Shown here in pieces: positions 26,365 to 34,970 of a stretch of 64,000 nt of DNA. The position numbers and the translations under genes are program-made. Source of the DNA: Fructobacillus parabroussonetiae (lineage in GTDB: Bacteria; Bacillota; Bacilli; Lactobacillales; Lactobacillaceae); assembly GCF_018437265.1 (NCBI RefSeq), contig NZ_JAAMFL010000010.1, positions 1 to 64,000 on the forward strand, read 5' to 3'. The notes under the pieces were generated by a model. That model saw only the letters and a program-made list of their open reading frames with translations, did not search any database and was not told the DNA's origin. Position 1 is the first letter of the stretch; every line of letters starts with the position of its first letter.

Positions 26365-28398
26365 TTAATCGAAGTGTCGAAAGGCCGCCATGGTTTCAGA
26401 CAGGTGGGCCACCAAGGCTTGGTTTTCTTCCTGTTCATCCCAGTGGGCCGTTCGTACAAGTTTCAGCGCCTCTTCTTGTGCAATCGTCAGCATGGTTAAA
26501 TCCTTAACGGGATCACCGACTTTGAAATCGGGCATGCCGGACTGCTTCGTTCCCAGAATGTCACCAGAGCCACGCAGTTCCAAATCTCTTTGCGCCAATT
26601 CAAAGCCATCCGTTGTCTCAACCAAAGCCGCCAGACGTTCTTTCCCATAATCGTTTTTTGGATCAGCCAACAAGATAGTATACGACTGCCGGTCACCACG
26701 CCCCACACGGCCACGTAGCTGATGTAACTGTGCGAGGCCAAAACGATCAGCATCTAATATTAACATAACCGAGGCGTTGGGCACATCCACACCGACCTCG
26801 ACCACCGTGGTTGAAACCAGCACTTGAATGTCGTTGTCCGAAAAACCGGCCATCAGCGTGTCCTTATCTTCTTTTGGCAGTCGGCCATGCAAAAGGCCCA
26901 CGGTGTAATCCGGCAAGGCTTCTTGCAAATCCTGGTAAACCGCCGTCACGTTTTGGACATCGAGACTTTCGGATTCTTCAATTAAGGGGGTCACGACATA
27001 GGCCTGTGCCCCTTTTGCCAGCTCACTCTTTAAAAGGGCCAGCGCCTGATCGTATTGCCGATTCGACAGTTGCTTGGTCACAATGGGCTTTCGTCCAGCC
27101 GGCAACTCATCAATGATGGACACTTCCATTTCACCATAAGCTGTAATCGCTAGGGTTCTAGGAATGGGTGTGGCGGTCATCGCCAAAATGTCGGGATTCA
27201 CGCCACCCTCACGTAACTTTGCCCGCTGCTTAACGCCAAAACGGTGCTGCTCATCAATGACAGCCAAACCGAGGTGGTGAAAGTGAACCCCGTCTTGTAC
27301 TAAGGCGTGGGTGCCCACCACGATATCGATTTCGCCTGATTCCAGGTCCTCAAGGATCTGACGCCTTTGGCCAGCCTTCAGACCTGAGGTTAGCAACTCC
27401 ACCCGCAACGGAATGCCCGCCGAGTCAAAAAGTTTTGCCAGACCCTTGGCGTGCTGCTGAGCCAAAATTTCGGTTGGCGCCATGATGGCTGCTTGTGCAC
27501 CAGCCGTCACGGCCGCATACATCGCAATAGCAGCCACCACTGTTTTACCCGAGCCAACATCCCCCTGCAAAAGTCGGTTCATGTGCTGGGGGGCCTGTTG
27601 GTCCGCTAAGATTTCAGCCACCACTCGATTCTGGGCCGCCGTTAATTGAAAAGGCAGCGCATCAACGAAGGCGCGAACTTGTTTCTTATCATAGGCCAGT
27701 GCCTCTCCAAGAAAGGATTGATCGGCTTGTTTGACAAGCTGCAGGCGCAGTTGAAAGAGGAAGAATTCCTCAAAGGCAGCCGAACGGCGGCCTGCCTTCG
27801 ATTCGACTTTGTCCTTTGGAAAGTGGGAATATTCGACCTGGTCATTTTTATCTAATAACCGGTACTTTTCCCGCAAGTCAGCCGGCACGAGGTTTGGCAA
27901 TTGACCACGCAGTTGGCCCCAGGCTTGTTCGACTAATTCGGCAATCGTTTTGGCCTTGATTGCCTTTGAAACCGGATAAATCGGTGCTAATCCATCCACT
28001 GAAGCCGGCACCAGCTTAATGGCCGTCAAAGCGGCTTTGGCTGCGTTATAGGTGCCATAGACCGCAACTTCTTGTCCGACTTCTAAATTCTTTGCAATCC
28101 AGAATTGGTTAAAAAAAGTCACGCGGACATTTTCCCGGTCAACTAAGAGACCAGTGACCGTTTGCGACCGTTTACCAAAACGTCGAACCACGGCCGGCGT
28201 AGAAATCACGCCTTTAAACGTGACTTTTTCTCCATCAAGTGTTTCCGATGGCAGCCGTTCCCCTAAATCATCATATCGATAAGGATAATAAGAAAGCAGG
28301 TCATCAATGGTAAAGATACCGAGTCCTTGCAAAGCTTCTTCTCGCTTTGGTCCAACGCCGCTTAAAACCGAGACTTTATCCGATAAAGCAATTGCCAT
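26365..28398 (-). CDS. recG: ATP-dependent DNA helicase RecG
   Basis: Remodels stalled replication forks and branched DNA. 677 residues. The N-terminal wedge/OB domain is followed by Walker A GDVGSGKTV, the Walker B box as DEQHRFG, TATPIPRTL and QLRGRVGRGDRQS. Typical N-terminus LSGVGPKREEALQGLGI. First gene of the recG-plsX-acpP-sprT cluster. Confidence 0.97.
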   Translation of the reverse strand: MAIALSDKVSVLSGVGPKREEALQGLGIFTIDDLLSYYPYRYDDLGERLPSETLDGEKVTFKGVISTPAVVRRFGKRSQTVTGLLVDRENVRVTFFNQFWIAKNLEVGQEVAVYGTYNAAKAALTAIKLVPASVDGLAPIYPVSKAIKAKTIAELVEQAWGQLRGQLPNLVPADLREKYRLLDKNDQVEYSHFPKDKVESKAGRRSAAFEEFFLFQLRLQLVKQADQSFLGEALAYDKKQVRAFVDALPFQLTAAQNRVVAEILADQQAPQHMNRLLQGDVGSGKTVVAAIAMYAAVTAGAQAAIMAPTEILAQQHAKGLAKLFDSAGIPLRVELLTSGLKAGQRRQILEDLESGEIDIVVGTHALVQDGVHFHHLGLAVIDEQHRFGVKQRAKLREGGVNPDILAMTATPIPRTLAITAYGEMEVSIIDELPAGRKPIVTKQLSNRQYDQALALLKSELAKGAQAYVVTPLIEESESLDVQNVTAVYQDLQEALPDYTVGLLHGRLPKEDKDTLMAGFSDNDIQVLVSTTVVEVGVDVPNASVMLILDADRFGLAQLHQLRGRVGRGDRQSYTILLADPKNDYGKERLAALVETTDGFELAQRDLELRGSGDILGTKQSGMPDFKVGDPVKDLTMLTIAQEEALKLVRTAHWDEQEENQALVAHLSETMAAFRHFD

Positions 28399-28481
28399 TG
28401 ACGCGCTCCTTCCTTCTTTTGATAAGCATTATTTTACCACCAGCAACCTGGAAAAGAAACGGACGACCGGCCTTATCCGCA

Positions 28482-28509
28482 CAAAAAAAGCAGCGCCTTC
28501 GCGCTGCCT
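28482..28509 (-). terminator. terminator after the SemiSWEET gene
   Basis: GCAGCGC-CTTC-GCGCTGC hairpin (28490-28507) followed by TTTTTTTG on the minus strand. Confidence 0.9.
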
Positions 28510-28526
28510 TTAACTGAAAAATCATT

Positions 28527-28847
28527 TTAGTGAATGTAGATCGTAATGATGGTCAACAAGCCGAAGAATATTCCCGGCAGGTTTGAAATAATAATTGGCC
28601 AATCCTTATAAGTCTTCAACCAACCGTAGCCAGTCCAAAGCGTGGCGTTAATCATCGCAACGGCAGGTTGGACAGGGTTAACTGGGTTACCAGAGAAGTT
28701 GGCGATGATTTGTGGGATGTATGACACATACATCAAGATACAAGTGGCTGTAGCGACTTTTGAAAAGAGCTTCAGCATCTTGATTCGCTTTTCGTCGACG
28801 ACCTTCTTTTCTTCCGGATGGACATAATTATCAACACGCATTCCCAT
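28527..28847 (-). CDS. SemiSWEET (PQ-loop) sugar transporter family protein
   Basis: A 106-residue membrane protein with three helices (about 30-48, 60-78, 83-104) and the PQ-loop signature VSYIPQIIANFSGNP. The order MYVSYIPQI...PAVAMINATLWTGYGWLK...IIISNLPGIFFG matches bacterial SemiSWEETs, which work as homodimers to move small sugars. The charged N-terminal 25 residues (HPEEKKVVDEKRIK) are longer than in most. Start ATG 28847 has GGAG 9 bases upstream. Substrate is unknown. Confidence 0.85.
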   Translation of the reverse strand: MGMRVDNYVHPEEKKVVDEKRIKMLKLFSKVATATCILMYVSYIPQIIANFSGNPVNPVQPAVAMINATLWTGYGWLKTYKDWPIIISNLPGIFFGLLTIITIYIH

Positions 28848-29178
28848 GAATTGTATCTCCTATTCCATTATTCGCTTGAATAATTAAATTTATTATAACA
28901 TATTTGTTACATATTCCAGAGTAATTTTGACAATTTGCTCACTTACTATTTTGTGAAAGTCCTTATTTTAAGCAGGTGTATTTTATAAAAAGCCGGTTTT
29001 ATGATTGATTTTGTGTAATTTCAAACATAACATTGGCAAAGCAGTTTATAGCTATTATATCTCTTTGGAATGAAGGCAGTTAAACAAAGGGCATTCGAGT
29101 AAAATAGAAAGAAGAAGCAATAACCATTTCAATTTCGTGCTATTCATTAGCAAGTCATTTAAGAAAGGTGGCCATGCC
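28848..29178. promoter_or_regulatory. 331-base intergenic region with divergent promoters
   Basis: An AT-rich stretch. Toward the SemiSWEET gene (minus) there is an extended -10, TG-T-TATAAT, hexamer at 28892-28897. Toward the coiled-coil gene (plus) TTGGCA (29033-29038) and TATATC (29056-29061) are 17 bases apart. Between about 28920 and 29030 I see no gene or clear element. Confidence 0.5.
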
Positions 29179-29550
29179 ATGACCAAGCAAAACGAGCAAT
29201 TCCCTTCGCACAAGCCCGACTGGGTCACACGCCAGGAATTCCAGGAATTCAAAACCGATGTTAACCAACATTTTGAGCAGATTGATCATCAATTTGCTCA
29301 AGTTGATCTCCAGTTTGGCAGAATCAACAATCGCCTCGACCGAATCGACGATCGACTCGATCTCATCGATGAGAAATTTGCCGTGCGTGATAAACAGTTC
29401 CTTGACATAGAAAAGAATATCGATCGCCGTTTTCACGCACAAAACCAATCACTAATTGCGCGCATCGAACGAAATAATCGGCAGCAATGGGCCTGGAACA
29501 TCACGATCCTACTGGCCATCATCACGCTGGTTGTCACGATGCACCGCTAA
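29179..29550 (+). CDS. coiled-coil, C-terminally membrane-anchored protein of unknown function
   Basis: 123 residues from ATG 29179 (AAAGGTGG 7 bases upstream). After a polar N-terminus there is a long heptad-type coiled coil (about residues 25-90) with a repeating pattern seen in FEQIDHQFAQVDLQF and GRINNRLDRIDDRLDLIDEKF. A single C-terminal hydrophobic helix (about 104-120, WNITILLAIITLVVTM) would anchor it in the membrane with only HR outside. The scheme resembles XhlA-like and other small phage or stress coiled-coil proteins, but no clear homologue is recognised. It has its own promoter and a strong terminator. Confidence 0.75.
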   Translation: MTKQNEQFPSHKPDWVTRQEFQEFKTDVNQHFEQIDHQFAQVDLQFGRINNRLDRIDDRLDLIDEKFAVRDKQFLDIEKNIDRRFHAQNQSLIARIERNNRQQWAWNITILLAIITLVVTMHR

Positions 29551-29565
29551 CAGACGAGAATCAAG

Positions 29566-29594
29566 GGAGCCCTTTTATAAAAGGGCTTTTTTCT
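29566..29594 (+). terminator. terminator after the coiled-coil gene
   Basis: AGCCCTTTTATAAAAGGGCT perfect palindrome followed by TTTTTTC. Confidence 0.9.
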
Positions 29595-29683
29595 TTGGGC
29601 CTTTTTGTGGCCCTAAGTTTAAAAACGGGGGTAACACTGAAGGTAACTAAAAAGCACCAAAAACCTGTCACCCCAATCAATCA

Positions 29684-29724
29684 AAAGAAAAAGCCCGCTA
29701 TCTAGGCGTTCCTAGATAACGGGG
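29684..29724 (-). terminator. terminator after tRNA-Cys
   Basis: A 13-base stem (CCCGTTATCTAGG/CCTAGATAGCGGG) around AACG, followed by TTTTTC on the minus strand. Confidence 0.92.
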
Positions 29725-29728
29725 AATA

Positions 29729-29799
29729 AGGTGGTAACCGGAATCGAACCGGTGATCAGGGTGTTGCAGACCCATGCCTTACCGCTTGGCTATACCACC
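29729..29799 (-). tRNA. tRNA-Cys (GCA)
   Basis: 71 nt. Acceptor arms GGTGGTA/TACCACC, anticodon loop CTGCAAC with GCA, T arm with GGTTCGAATCC. The discriminator base is U, as expected for tRNA-Cys. CCA is not encoded. It is followed by a terminator and stands alone. Confidence 0.96.
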
Positions 29800-29854
29800 A
29801 TCAAGCGTTAAACAACGCTTATGATTATAAAGAAAACGGGCGGCTTTTTCAAGC

Positions 29855-30157
29855 TTAACCCAACTTGTTGTCCAAAAGAACTTGTTGCATCGCCTTTTGA
29901 ATTTCTTCGGGCTTGACCCATTCATCAAAGTGATCCGTTTCAATGGGCAATTGCTCGTAAGTCTTGTTCAGGTAATCCTCGACTTTTAACAAGTGGGACG
30001 AACGGGGAACATTCATCTTTAAAATTCGAACTTCCTTAATGAAGCCGTGATTCGCCGCGTACTCGGCTCGTGAATTTTCCGTCACATTGCCGATCTCATA
30101 GTAGACGCTACCATCGTTTCGTGTGATTTCTTCAATCAAATTAAAGGTCTGATTCAT
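29855..30157 (-). CDS. hypothetical protein linked to YibE/F genes
   Basis: A 100-residue soluble protein with no signal or membrane segment (MNQTFNLIEEITRNDGSVYYEIGNV...). I do not recognise a family. Its first 17 bases overlap the end of the YibF-type gene, so it is translated from the same message and is the last gene of the mutM-to-yibF run. Confidence 0.7.
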   Translation of the reverse strand: MNQTFNLIEEITRNDGSVYYEIGNVTENSRAEYAANHGFIKEVRILKMNVPRSSHLLKVEDYLNKTYEQLPIETDHFDEWVKPEEIQKAMQQVLLDNKLG

Positions 30158-30920
30158 TTAAAATATCCCTTCCTTCTTTTTCAAATGCGTGTTCCACCAT
30201 AAAAATCGCCAACTTAATTGCACAAAGGATGCCAATCATCCCCAACAACATGGTCACCAATTCAAAGAGGAGCAACTTGGCATTCATGAATTCCGCAGCC
30301 GAGTAATGGAGGCGGAAGAACCAAACGAGGAGTGGAATATTAGCCCCAAGCATGCCAAAGAACAAGGTGTTAATCGCCGTTCCAAGAATCTGTGAACCAA
30401 TCACTTGGCCTTGATTGTGAAGGCTTTGTTGCGTAATGGTGGGTGTCCGCTCCACAACTTCGAAAAGGTCGGCCGTCACAGCCATGGCAGCTTCGGCAAT
30501 CGCTCCTAAGGCAGAAATCACCATCACAATGATGGCCAAATTGGAAAAGTCGATGCCCACTGCAAGCGACAGGCCTTCCAACTCATCGGAATTTTCCAGC
30601 GTGTAGCCTTGCAAATGTCCGAGATGCTGGGCCAGATAAGCCAAGAACAAAATCAAAAACAAAACAAGAACGGCCGTCTGCCAGGTGATCGCCAACACTC
30701 TTGGCCGTCCGGCTGATAAATAAATCGCCACCGACAAAATCAAAATGGCCATAATCGGTAAGACAACCATGGGAGCAAATCCCCAATTGACCAAGGTAAT
30801 CAGCAGAAAAATCAACAAACAGTTCAAGAAAAGGCCGAAGAAAGTCAACATCCCCTGTTTACCCGCAACAGCGAGCAGTGACAGAAAGAGAATCACAATT
30901 AATACAACAATCGCATTCAT
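30141..30920 (-). CDS. YibE/F family membrane protein (short partner)
   Basis: A 259-residue polytopic membrane protein (about 7 helices) of the YibE/F family. Family stretches visible are GIDFSNLAIIVMVISALGAIAEAAMAVTADLFEV and SQILGTAINTLFFGMLGANIPLLVWF. Its ATG overlaps the stop of the larger partner (ATGA). Such pairs are common in Firmicutes; the transported substrate, if any, is not known. Confidence 0.88.
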   Translation of the reverse strand: MNAIVVLIVILFLSLLAVAGKQGMLTFFGLFLNCLLIFLLITLVNWGFAPMVVLPIMAILILSVAIYLSAGRPRVLAITWQTAVLVLFLILFLAYLAQHLGHLQGYTLENSDELEGLSLAVGIDFSNLAIIVMVISALGAIAEAAMAVTADLFEVVERTPTITQQSLHNQGQVIGSQILGTAINTLFFGMLGANIPLLVWFFRLHYSAAEFMNAKLLLFELVTMLLGMIGILCAIKLAIFMVEHAFEKEGRDILNESDL

Positions 30921-32002
30921 GACTTTGCCCTCCCTTTTCTAGTTAACAGGCTAGCGGTCAAAAAGGCCGTAACAGGAACGGACCAGACGATACCCAAGGC
31001 CGAAACGACGGTTTGGAGAATCCCCAGATTCATCGTTTGATCAAGAATGTAGCCCCAATTGTTCCCGTTTCGAAGCATCAAGATCACCATTGGAATCGTC
31101 TCGGCAATGAAAATCATGAACAAAACGTTCGTCAAAGTACCGAGAATCTCACGCCCGATGGACAAACCGCCCTGCCAATAATCTGAAAATGGCCGATCAG
31201 CCTTTTCTCGGTGAAGGCCGAAGAGTCCCGCCACAATATCGCCCGATTCGTCCATGACGGCCCCTAACACGCCAATCACCGCTTGCGCATAAAAGATTGG
31301 CTGTGGCACTTGGGTCACGTAAGACATGGTCTCAAAGTGAACACCCGTTGCCCCGGTTAGTGCGATGACAATCGCCATGGCGACTAAGGCAAAAAGCGTT
31401 GCTAAGCAAGTGGCCAGCCAAGTAATCACTGCCTGCCAGCCACGGCCCAAAACCAGGCGGAGGGCAATGGCGGATAGCAGCACCGCCAATATGGCAAAGA
31501 CTGGTAATACTGGCAGGGAACGTACCGACGCATCCCAAAGAATCGTTGCCAAAAACAGCAGGGCATTGATCAAAACCGCCAACATCAAAAAGGAAAACTT
31601 GCGCCGGCTCATCGACAGGTAAAGGCCAGACAGCAATAAGCCAAGCAGCGCAAACAGCAAGGAATCACGTTTGGGCATACCAATCTGATAATCGCCGCTG
31701 ACTTTTTTCATGAGGATTTGATCGCCGACGCGGTATTGATCACTTTCAGCCTGCGAAACCGTCAAGTTGTTATCCACCTTGACCGTGCGCTGTCCGCGGT
31801 TCAATAGGCGCACCGTCAAGCGCTGATTCAATGTACGATCTTGATTGCCGTGCTCATCCGTTTCGCTTTCAACCGACAGTTGCCGGACCGCCGTTACCTG
31901 ACCGACTGGCTGTTGATAGCAAAAACTATCAAAGCGCCCAATCAAAAAGCCGAAAATCGTCACGGCTGCTAAAAAGAGCATTTTTTGCCAACTTGCTTTC
32001 AT
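30917..32002 (-). CDS. YibE/F family membrane protein (large partner)
   Basis: 361 residues. An N-terminal membrane helix and a soluble domain of about 100 residues (SVESETDEHGNQDRTLNQRLTV) precede about 7 membrane helices with the family core YAQAVIGVLGAVMDESGDIVAGLFGLH and REILGTLTNVLFMIFIAETIPMVI. It follows dnaI by 33 bases, so it is in the same run. The domain split (soluble plus membrane here, membrane-only in the next gene) suggests a heteromeric complex. Confidence 0.88.
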   Translation of the reverse strand: MKASWQKMLFLAAVTIFGFLIGRFDSFCYQQPVGQVTAVRQLSVESETDEHGNQDRTLNQRLTVRLLNRGQRTVKVDNNLTVSQAESDQYRVGDQILMKKVSGDYQIGMPKRDSLLFALLGLLLSGLYLSMSRRKFSFLMLAVLINALLFLATILWDASVRSLPVLPVFAILAVLLSAIALRLVLGRGWQAVITWLATCLATLFALVAMAIVIALTGATGVHFETMSYVTQVPQPIFYAQAVIGVLGAVMDESGDIVAGLFGLHREKADRPFSDYWQGGLSIGREILGTLTNVLFMIFIAETIPMVILMLRNGNNWGYILDQTMNLGILQTVVSALGIVWSVPVTAFLTASLLTRKGRAKS

Positions 32003-32035
32003 TCAAACGCCTTCTTCTTTATGAGAGTTTATTCT

Positions 32036-32992
32036 TTAGCGATTCAACCGGCGGTTCTCACCGGCCATCGCCACTGGTTTGGCCAAGTAACGGACACGCT
32101 GCATCAATCGAGCGGCCTTACCAGGTTCCTGACCATCACGCGTTTGGGCCAAGTACTTTTCCAGGGACTGCAAATCAAAGTTGGACGTAAAGCAAGTCGT
32201 CAACTCGTGTTGCATCCGGTATTCCAAAATCACGGCCAAAACGGAATCACGTGACCAGGAAGACAGGGTATCGGCGCCAAGGTCATCTAAAATGAGCACT
32301 GGAGCTTTTTTAGCATCATCAACCAAGGTCAAAAGTGACTGATCGCCATTGTTGCCAAAAGACCCCTTCAAGCGTTCAATCATCGTTGACCAGTGGACCA
32401 TCATCACACCAATGCCATTGTAGGCCAGGGCATTGGCGAAGGCCCCCATCAGATAGGTCTTGCCCACGCCAAAGTCACCCGACAGGTAGACACCAGGAAC
32501 GAACTCACGCTCCCCCACCTGCTCTTTTTGACTGACAAGGGCTGAAAAAGTCGCCACCACGGCAGCCACCGCAGGGGCCCGCCCTTCATCGTCTGCCACT
32601 TCGGCGACAATTTGATTCAAGTCAGCCTTGGCCACGGACTTTGGCACCGCAATCGATCGCAACAATGCCGCCTGACGCAGGGTCTTCTTCGTGGCTTCGG
32701 TTGGTTCATAGGCAACGTGTGGATAGCCTTTTTCAACAACCAAGCGTGGTCGATAACCAGGGTACAAGGCTGGCTTTCCCAACTGCTCCCGCTTTTTCTC
32801 GCGCACAAATTCGAAGAGATCCGTAATGGACACAACGAGCGCGTCTGGCTTGAGGATTTCTTGGTTTTCTGAAAAGAAGTCTTTGACCTCATCATCCGCT
32901 TGAATGGCCTCAAAGGCTTCAGCAGCCTGTGAATGGCCAAGTTTTGGATAACGTTTTTGGAAATCTTTCAGGACGTTTGCTAAATCTTGCAT
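32036..32992 (-). CDS. dnaI: primosomal protein DnaI (helicase loader)
   Basis: Loads the replicative helicase DnaC at oriC and restart sites. 318 residues. The N-terminal domain (FQKRYPKLGHSQAAEAF) is followed by an AAA+ core with Walker A GDFGVGKTYLMGAFANAL and Walker B VLILDDLGADT. It starts two bases after dnaB ends, the usual dnaB-dnaI pair. Confidence 0.95.
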   Translation of the reverse strand: MQDLANVLKDFQKRYPKLGHSQAAEAFEAIQADDEVKDFFSENQEILKPDALVVSITDLFEFVREKKREQLGKPALYPGYRPRLVVEKGYPHVAYEPTEATKKTLRQAALLRSIAVPKSVAKADLNQIVAEVADDEGRAPAVAAVVATFSALVSQKEQVGEREFVPGVYLSGDFGVGKTYLMGAFANALAYNGIGVMMVHWSTMIERLKGSFGNNGDQSLLTLVDDAKKAPVLILDDLGADTLSSWSRDSVLAVILEYRMQHELTTCFTSNFDLQSLEKYLAQTRDGQEPGKAARLMQRVRYLAKPVAMAGENRRLNR

Positions 32993-32994
32993 AT

Positions 32995-34371
32995 TTAATC
33001 CTTTGTCTTGTAGTTCTTCATCAAATCAAGGGTCTTCTTGACAGCATCCGAATCAACGGATTGCTGGCTCGCCGCCTCGTTTGAGGTCAGAGCCGGTTCC
33101 TGCTTGTTCGAACGGCGCTGCCAGTTGGCCGATTTCGATGAACTAGCCTGTTGGCCACGCTGCTGATGCGCTTTGATGGCAGCAACCGCATCTTCTGCTG
33201 ATTGCACGCCGGCCTTTGCCCAAGAATTGGCGATGGCATCAACCAGGTTACGTTTCAAATCCGCCTGATCCATATTAACCAAAACCTGATAGGTCAACAA
33301 ATTAATCGCCGGAACGGGCAAGATTCGCTGATCGAGCAAATCCTTCAACAGGCGTCGCTCACTATTAGTGACGTAGCCGTGGTTTTGCTCTTTAATTTGA
33401 CCAATGAAATCAACTGGTGACAAGTTATTGGCCGCTTGGTAAAGTGCGTCCAATGCCCGGTTCCCCGTCTTCTGGCTGCTTGTCTTCTGAGCGTTAGCAG
33501 CCCCAGACGCATTGGTTGTTGCCGATGAATTTGCTTCCGCTGGCTGATCAACCAGCTGATTTTTTTGCTGCTTCGCTGACCAAGTCTGAGCCAGATAGGC
33601 TAAGAAAGTCCCCTTGTTTAGCTCGTGATCATCCAAGTTAATGGAGCGGGTCACCGCCGTGGCCATTTGGGCCTCATTCAAACCGTACAACACCTGCTCA
33701 GTCAGGATCAACTGTCGAGCCTTTTCGATTTTCTCAGGGGTTGAGCCATGAACCAGCGCGACCATCCCCTCAAAATCGAAGCTCACTTGGTCAAAGCCGG
33801 AAGGCAGGGGGTTCGGCTTCTTCGACTGAACGGCCGTCTTCGGCTTTTGCGTCGTGTCCGGTAAATCAAAAACCGATAGAAAAGTCGCGGAGTGATCACG
33901 CTCATTTGGTAGTGGATGTAAGGCTGGACTTGCAAAGCGTTTGGCAAGCACCTGGTAACGAGCCTCACCAACATAGTGGAAAAGCAAGCCCGAGAGCAGG
34001 TCTTCTTTAAAAAAGTCAGCTGCATTCAAGGGCTTTTGAATCAAATAACGAACGGCTTGCCGCCCGTCCACTTCGCTTTGGTAGTGTCTTAAAAGGCCAA
34101 CGCCCTCCAGGGCACGGCGCGCACGAACAAAGTCCGGCGCTGACATAGACAGGGTATCCAACAACAAATAATGGTTCGAAAAAGTCGTTTTTTGCTCAGA
34201 GGCTGCCGCCTTTTCGGCCACTAAGAACTGGTAGAGGGCAACACCCTTCGGCCCCAAAAATGGTAGGTAGAGGTTAAAAAGGCGACTAAGGTCCGCCGGT
34301 TCGATTTTTTCAACTTGATCAATGACCAAAGAAGCGGCCGCTTGAAAATTCTCGTCGATGCGCTTTTCCAT
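32995..34371 (-). CDS. dnaB: replication initiation and membrane attachment protein DnaB (DnaD-like)
   Basis: Works with DnaD and DnaI in loading the helicase in low-GC Gram-positives. 458 residues with the DnaB_2/DnaD-type domain (PVDFIGQIKEQNHGYVTNSERRLLKDLLDQ) at about 320-400 and a low-complexity Ala/Asn/Gln/Ser linker before it. Its ATG overlaps the coaE stop by one base. nrdR, which usually sits between coaE and dnaB, is absent here. Confidence 0.92.
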   Translation of the reverse strand: MEKRIDENFQAAASLVIDQVEKIEPADLSRLFNLYLPFLGPKGVALYQFLVAEKAAASEQKTTFSNHYLLLDTLSMSAPDFVRARRALEGVGLLRHYQSEVDGRQAVRYLIQKPLNAADFFKEDLLSGLLFHYVGEARYQVLAKRFASPALHPLPNERDHSATFLSVFDLPDTTQKPKTAVQSKKPNPLPSGFDQVSFDFEGMVALVHGSTPEKIEKARQLILTEQVLYGLNEAQMATAVTRSINLDDHELNKGTFLAYLAQTWSAKQQKNQLVDQPAEANSSATTNASGAANAQKTSSQKTGNRALDALYQAANNLSPVDFIGQIKEQNHGYVTNSERRLLKDLLDQRILPVPAINLLTYQVLVNMDQADLKRNLVDAIANSWAKAGVQSAEDAVAAIKAHQQRGQQASSSKSANWQRRSNKQEPALTSNEAASQQSVDSDAVKKTLDLMKNYKTKD

Positions 34372-34970
34372 TAGGCCACCTCCAAGTGCTTGAGGTAATC
34401 TTGTACCTTTTGGGCCAACTCTTCCGCTGTCCCGTTGTTTTCAATCACAACATCGGCCTTTGCTATCTTTTCTTGTACCGGCATCTGAGACTTAATTCGA
34501 GACTGGGCCGCCCATTCATCCAAGTGATCCCGGGCCATGAGCCGTTCCAACTGTTCACGTTCACTGGCTGAAACCACGAGCACCTGATCGAACCAACCGG
34601 TCTTTTCATAGTGCTGTTCAAAAAAGAGCGGAATGGCACAAAAGACAATCGGTTCTTCCTTCATTTTGAAAAAGGCCAGCTGGTCACGAATAGCTGATTG
34701 AATTTCGGGGCTAGTAATCTTGGTTAGTTCTTTCAAAAGAGCCGGGTTAGCAAAGACTTTTTCGCCGAGAGCCTTCCGGTCTAAGACACCGTTTTGAACG
34801 ATTTCTTGCCCAAAGGCCTCCTTGATTTCTTCGAGCGTGTGGGTGCCCGGTTCGACAACTTGGCGAGCCAATAGATCAGCGTCAACGACCCGGTAACCCG
34901 CCTGTCGAATTTGATCGGTTACTGCTGATTTTCCTGAGGCAATACCGCCCGTAATCGCTATCACTTTCAT
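34371..34970 (-). CDS. coaE: dephospho-CoA kinase
   Basis: Last step of coenzyme A synthesis. 199 residues with Walker A ITGGIASGKSAV, VVDADLLARQVVEPG and the lid region. ATGA overlap with the DUF975 gene upstream and one-base overlap with dnaB downstream, so it is tightly coupled in the operon. Confidence 0.96.
   Translation of the reverse strand: MKVIAITGGIASGKSAVTDQIRQAGYRVVDADLLARQVVEPGTHTLEEIKEAFGQEIVQNGVLDRKALGEKVFANPALLKELTKITSPEIQSAIRDQLAFFKMKEEPIVFCAIPLFFEQHYEKTGWFDQVLVVSASEREQLERLMARDHLDEWAAQSRIKSQMPVQEKIAKADVVIENNGTAEELAQKVQDYLKHLEVA

Noticed and set aside
25588-26499. A 303-residue plus-strand open frame
   Set aside because: Antisense to plsX and the end of recG; no domain recognised, no ribosome site.
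29684-29799. tRNA-Cys considered as a site of an integrated element
   Set aside because: No integrase, no duplicated tRNA 3' end; the flanks are ordinary genes.
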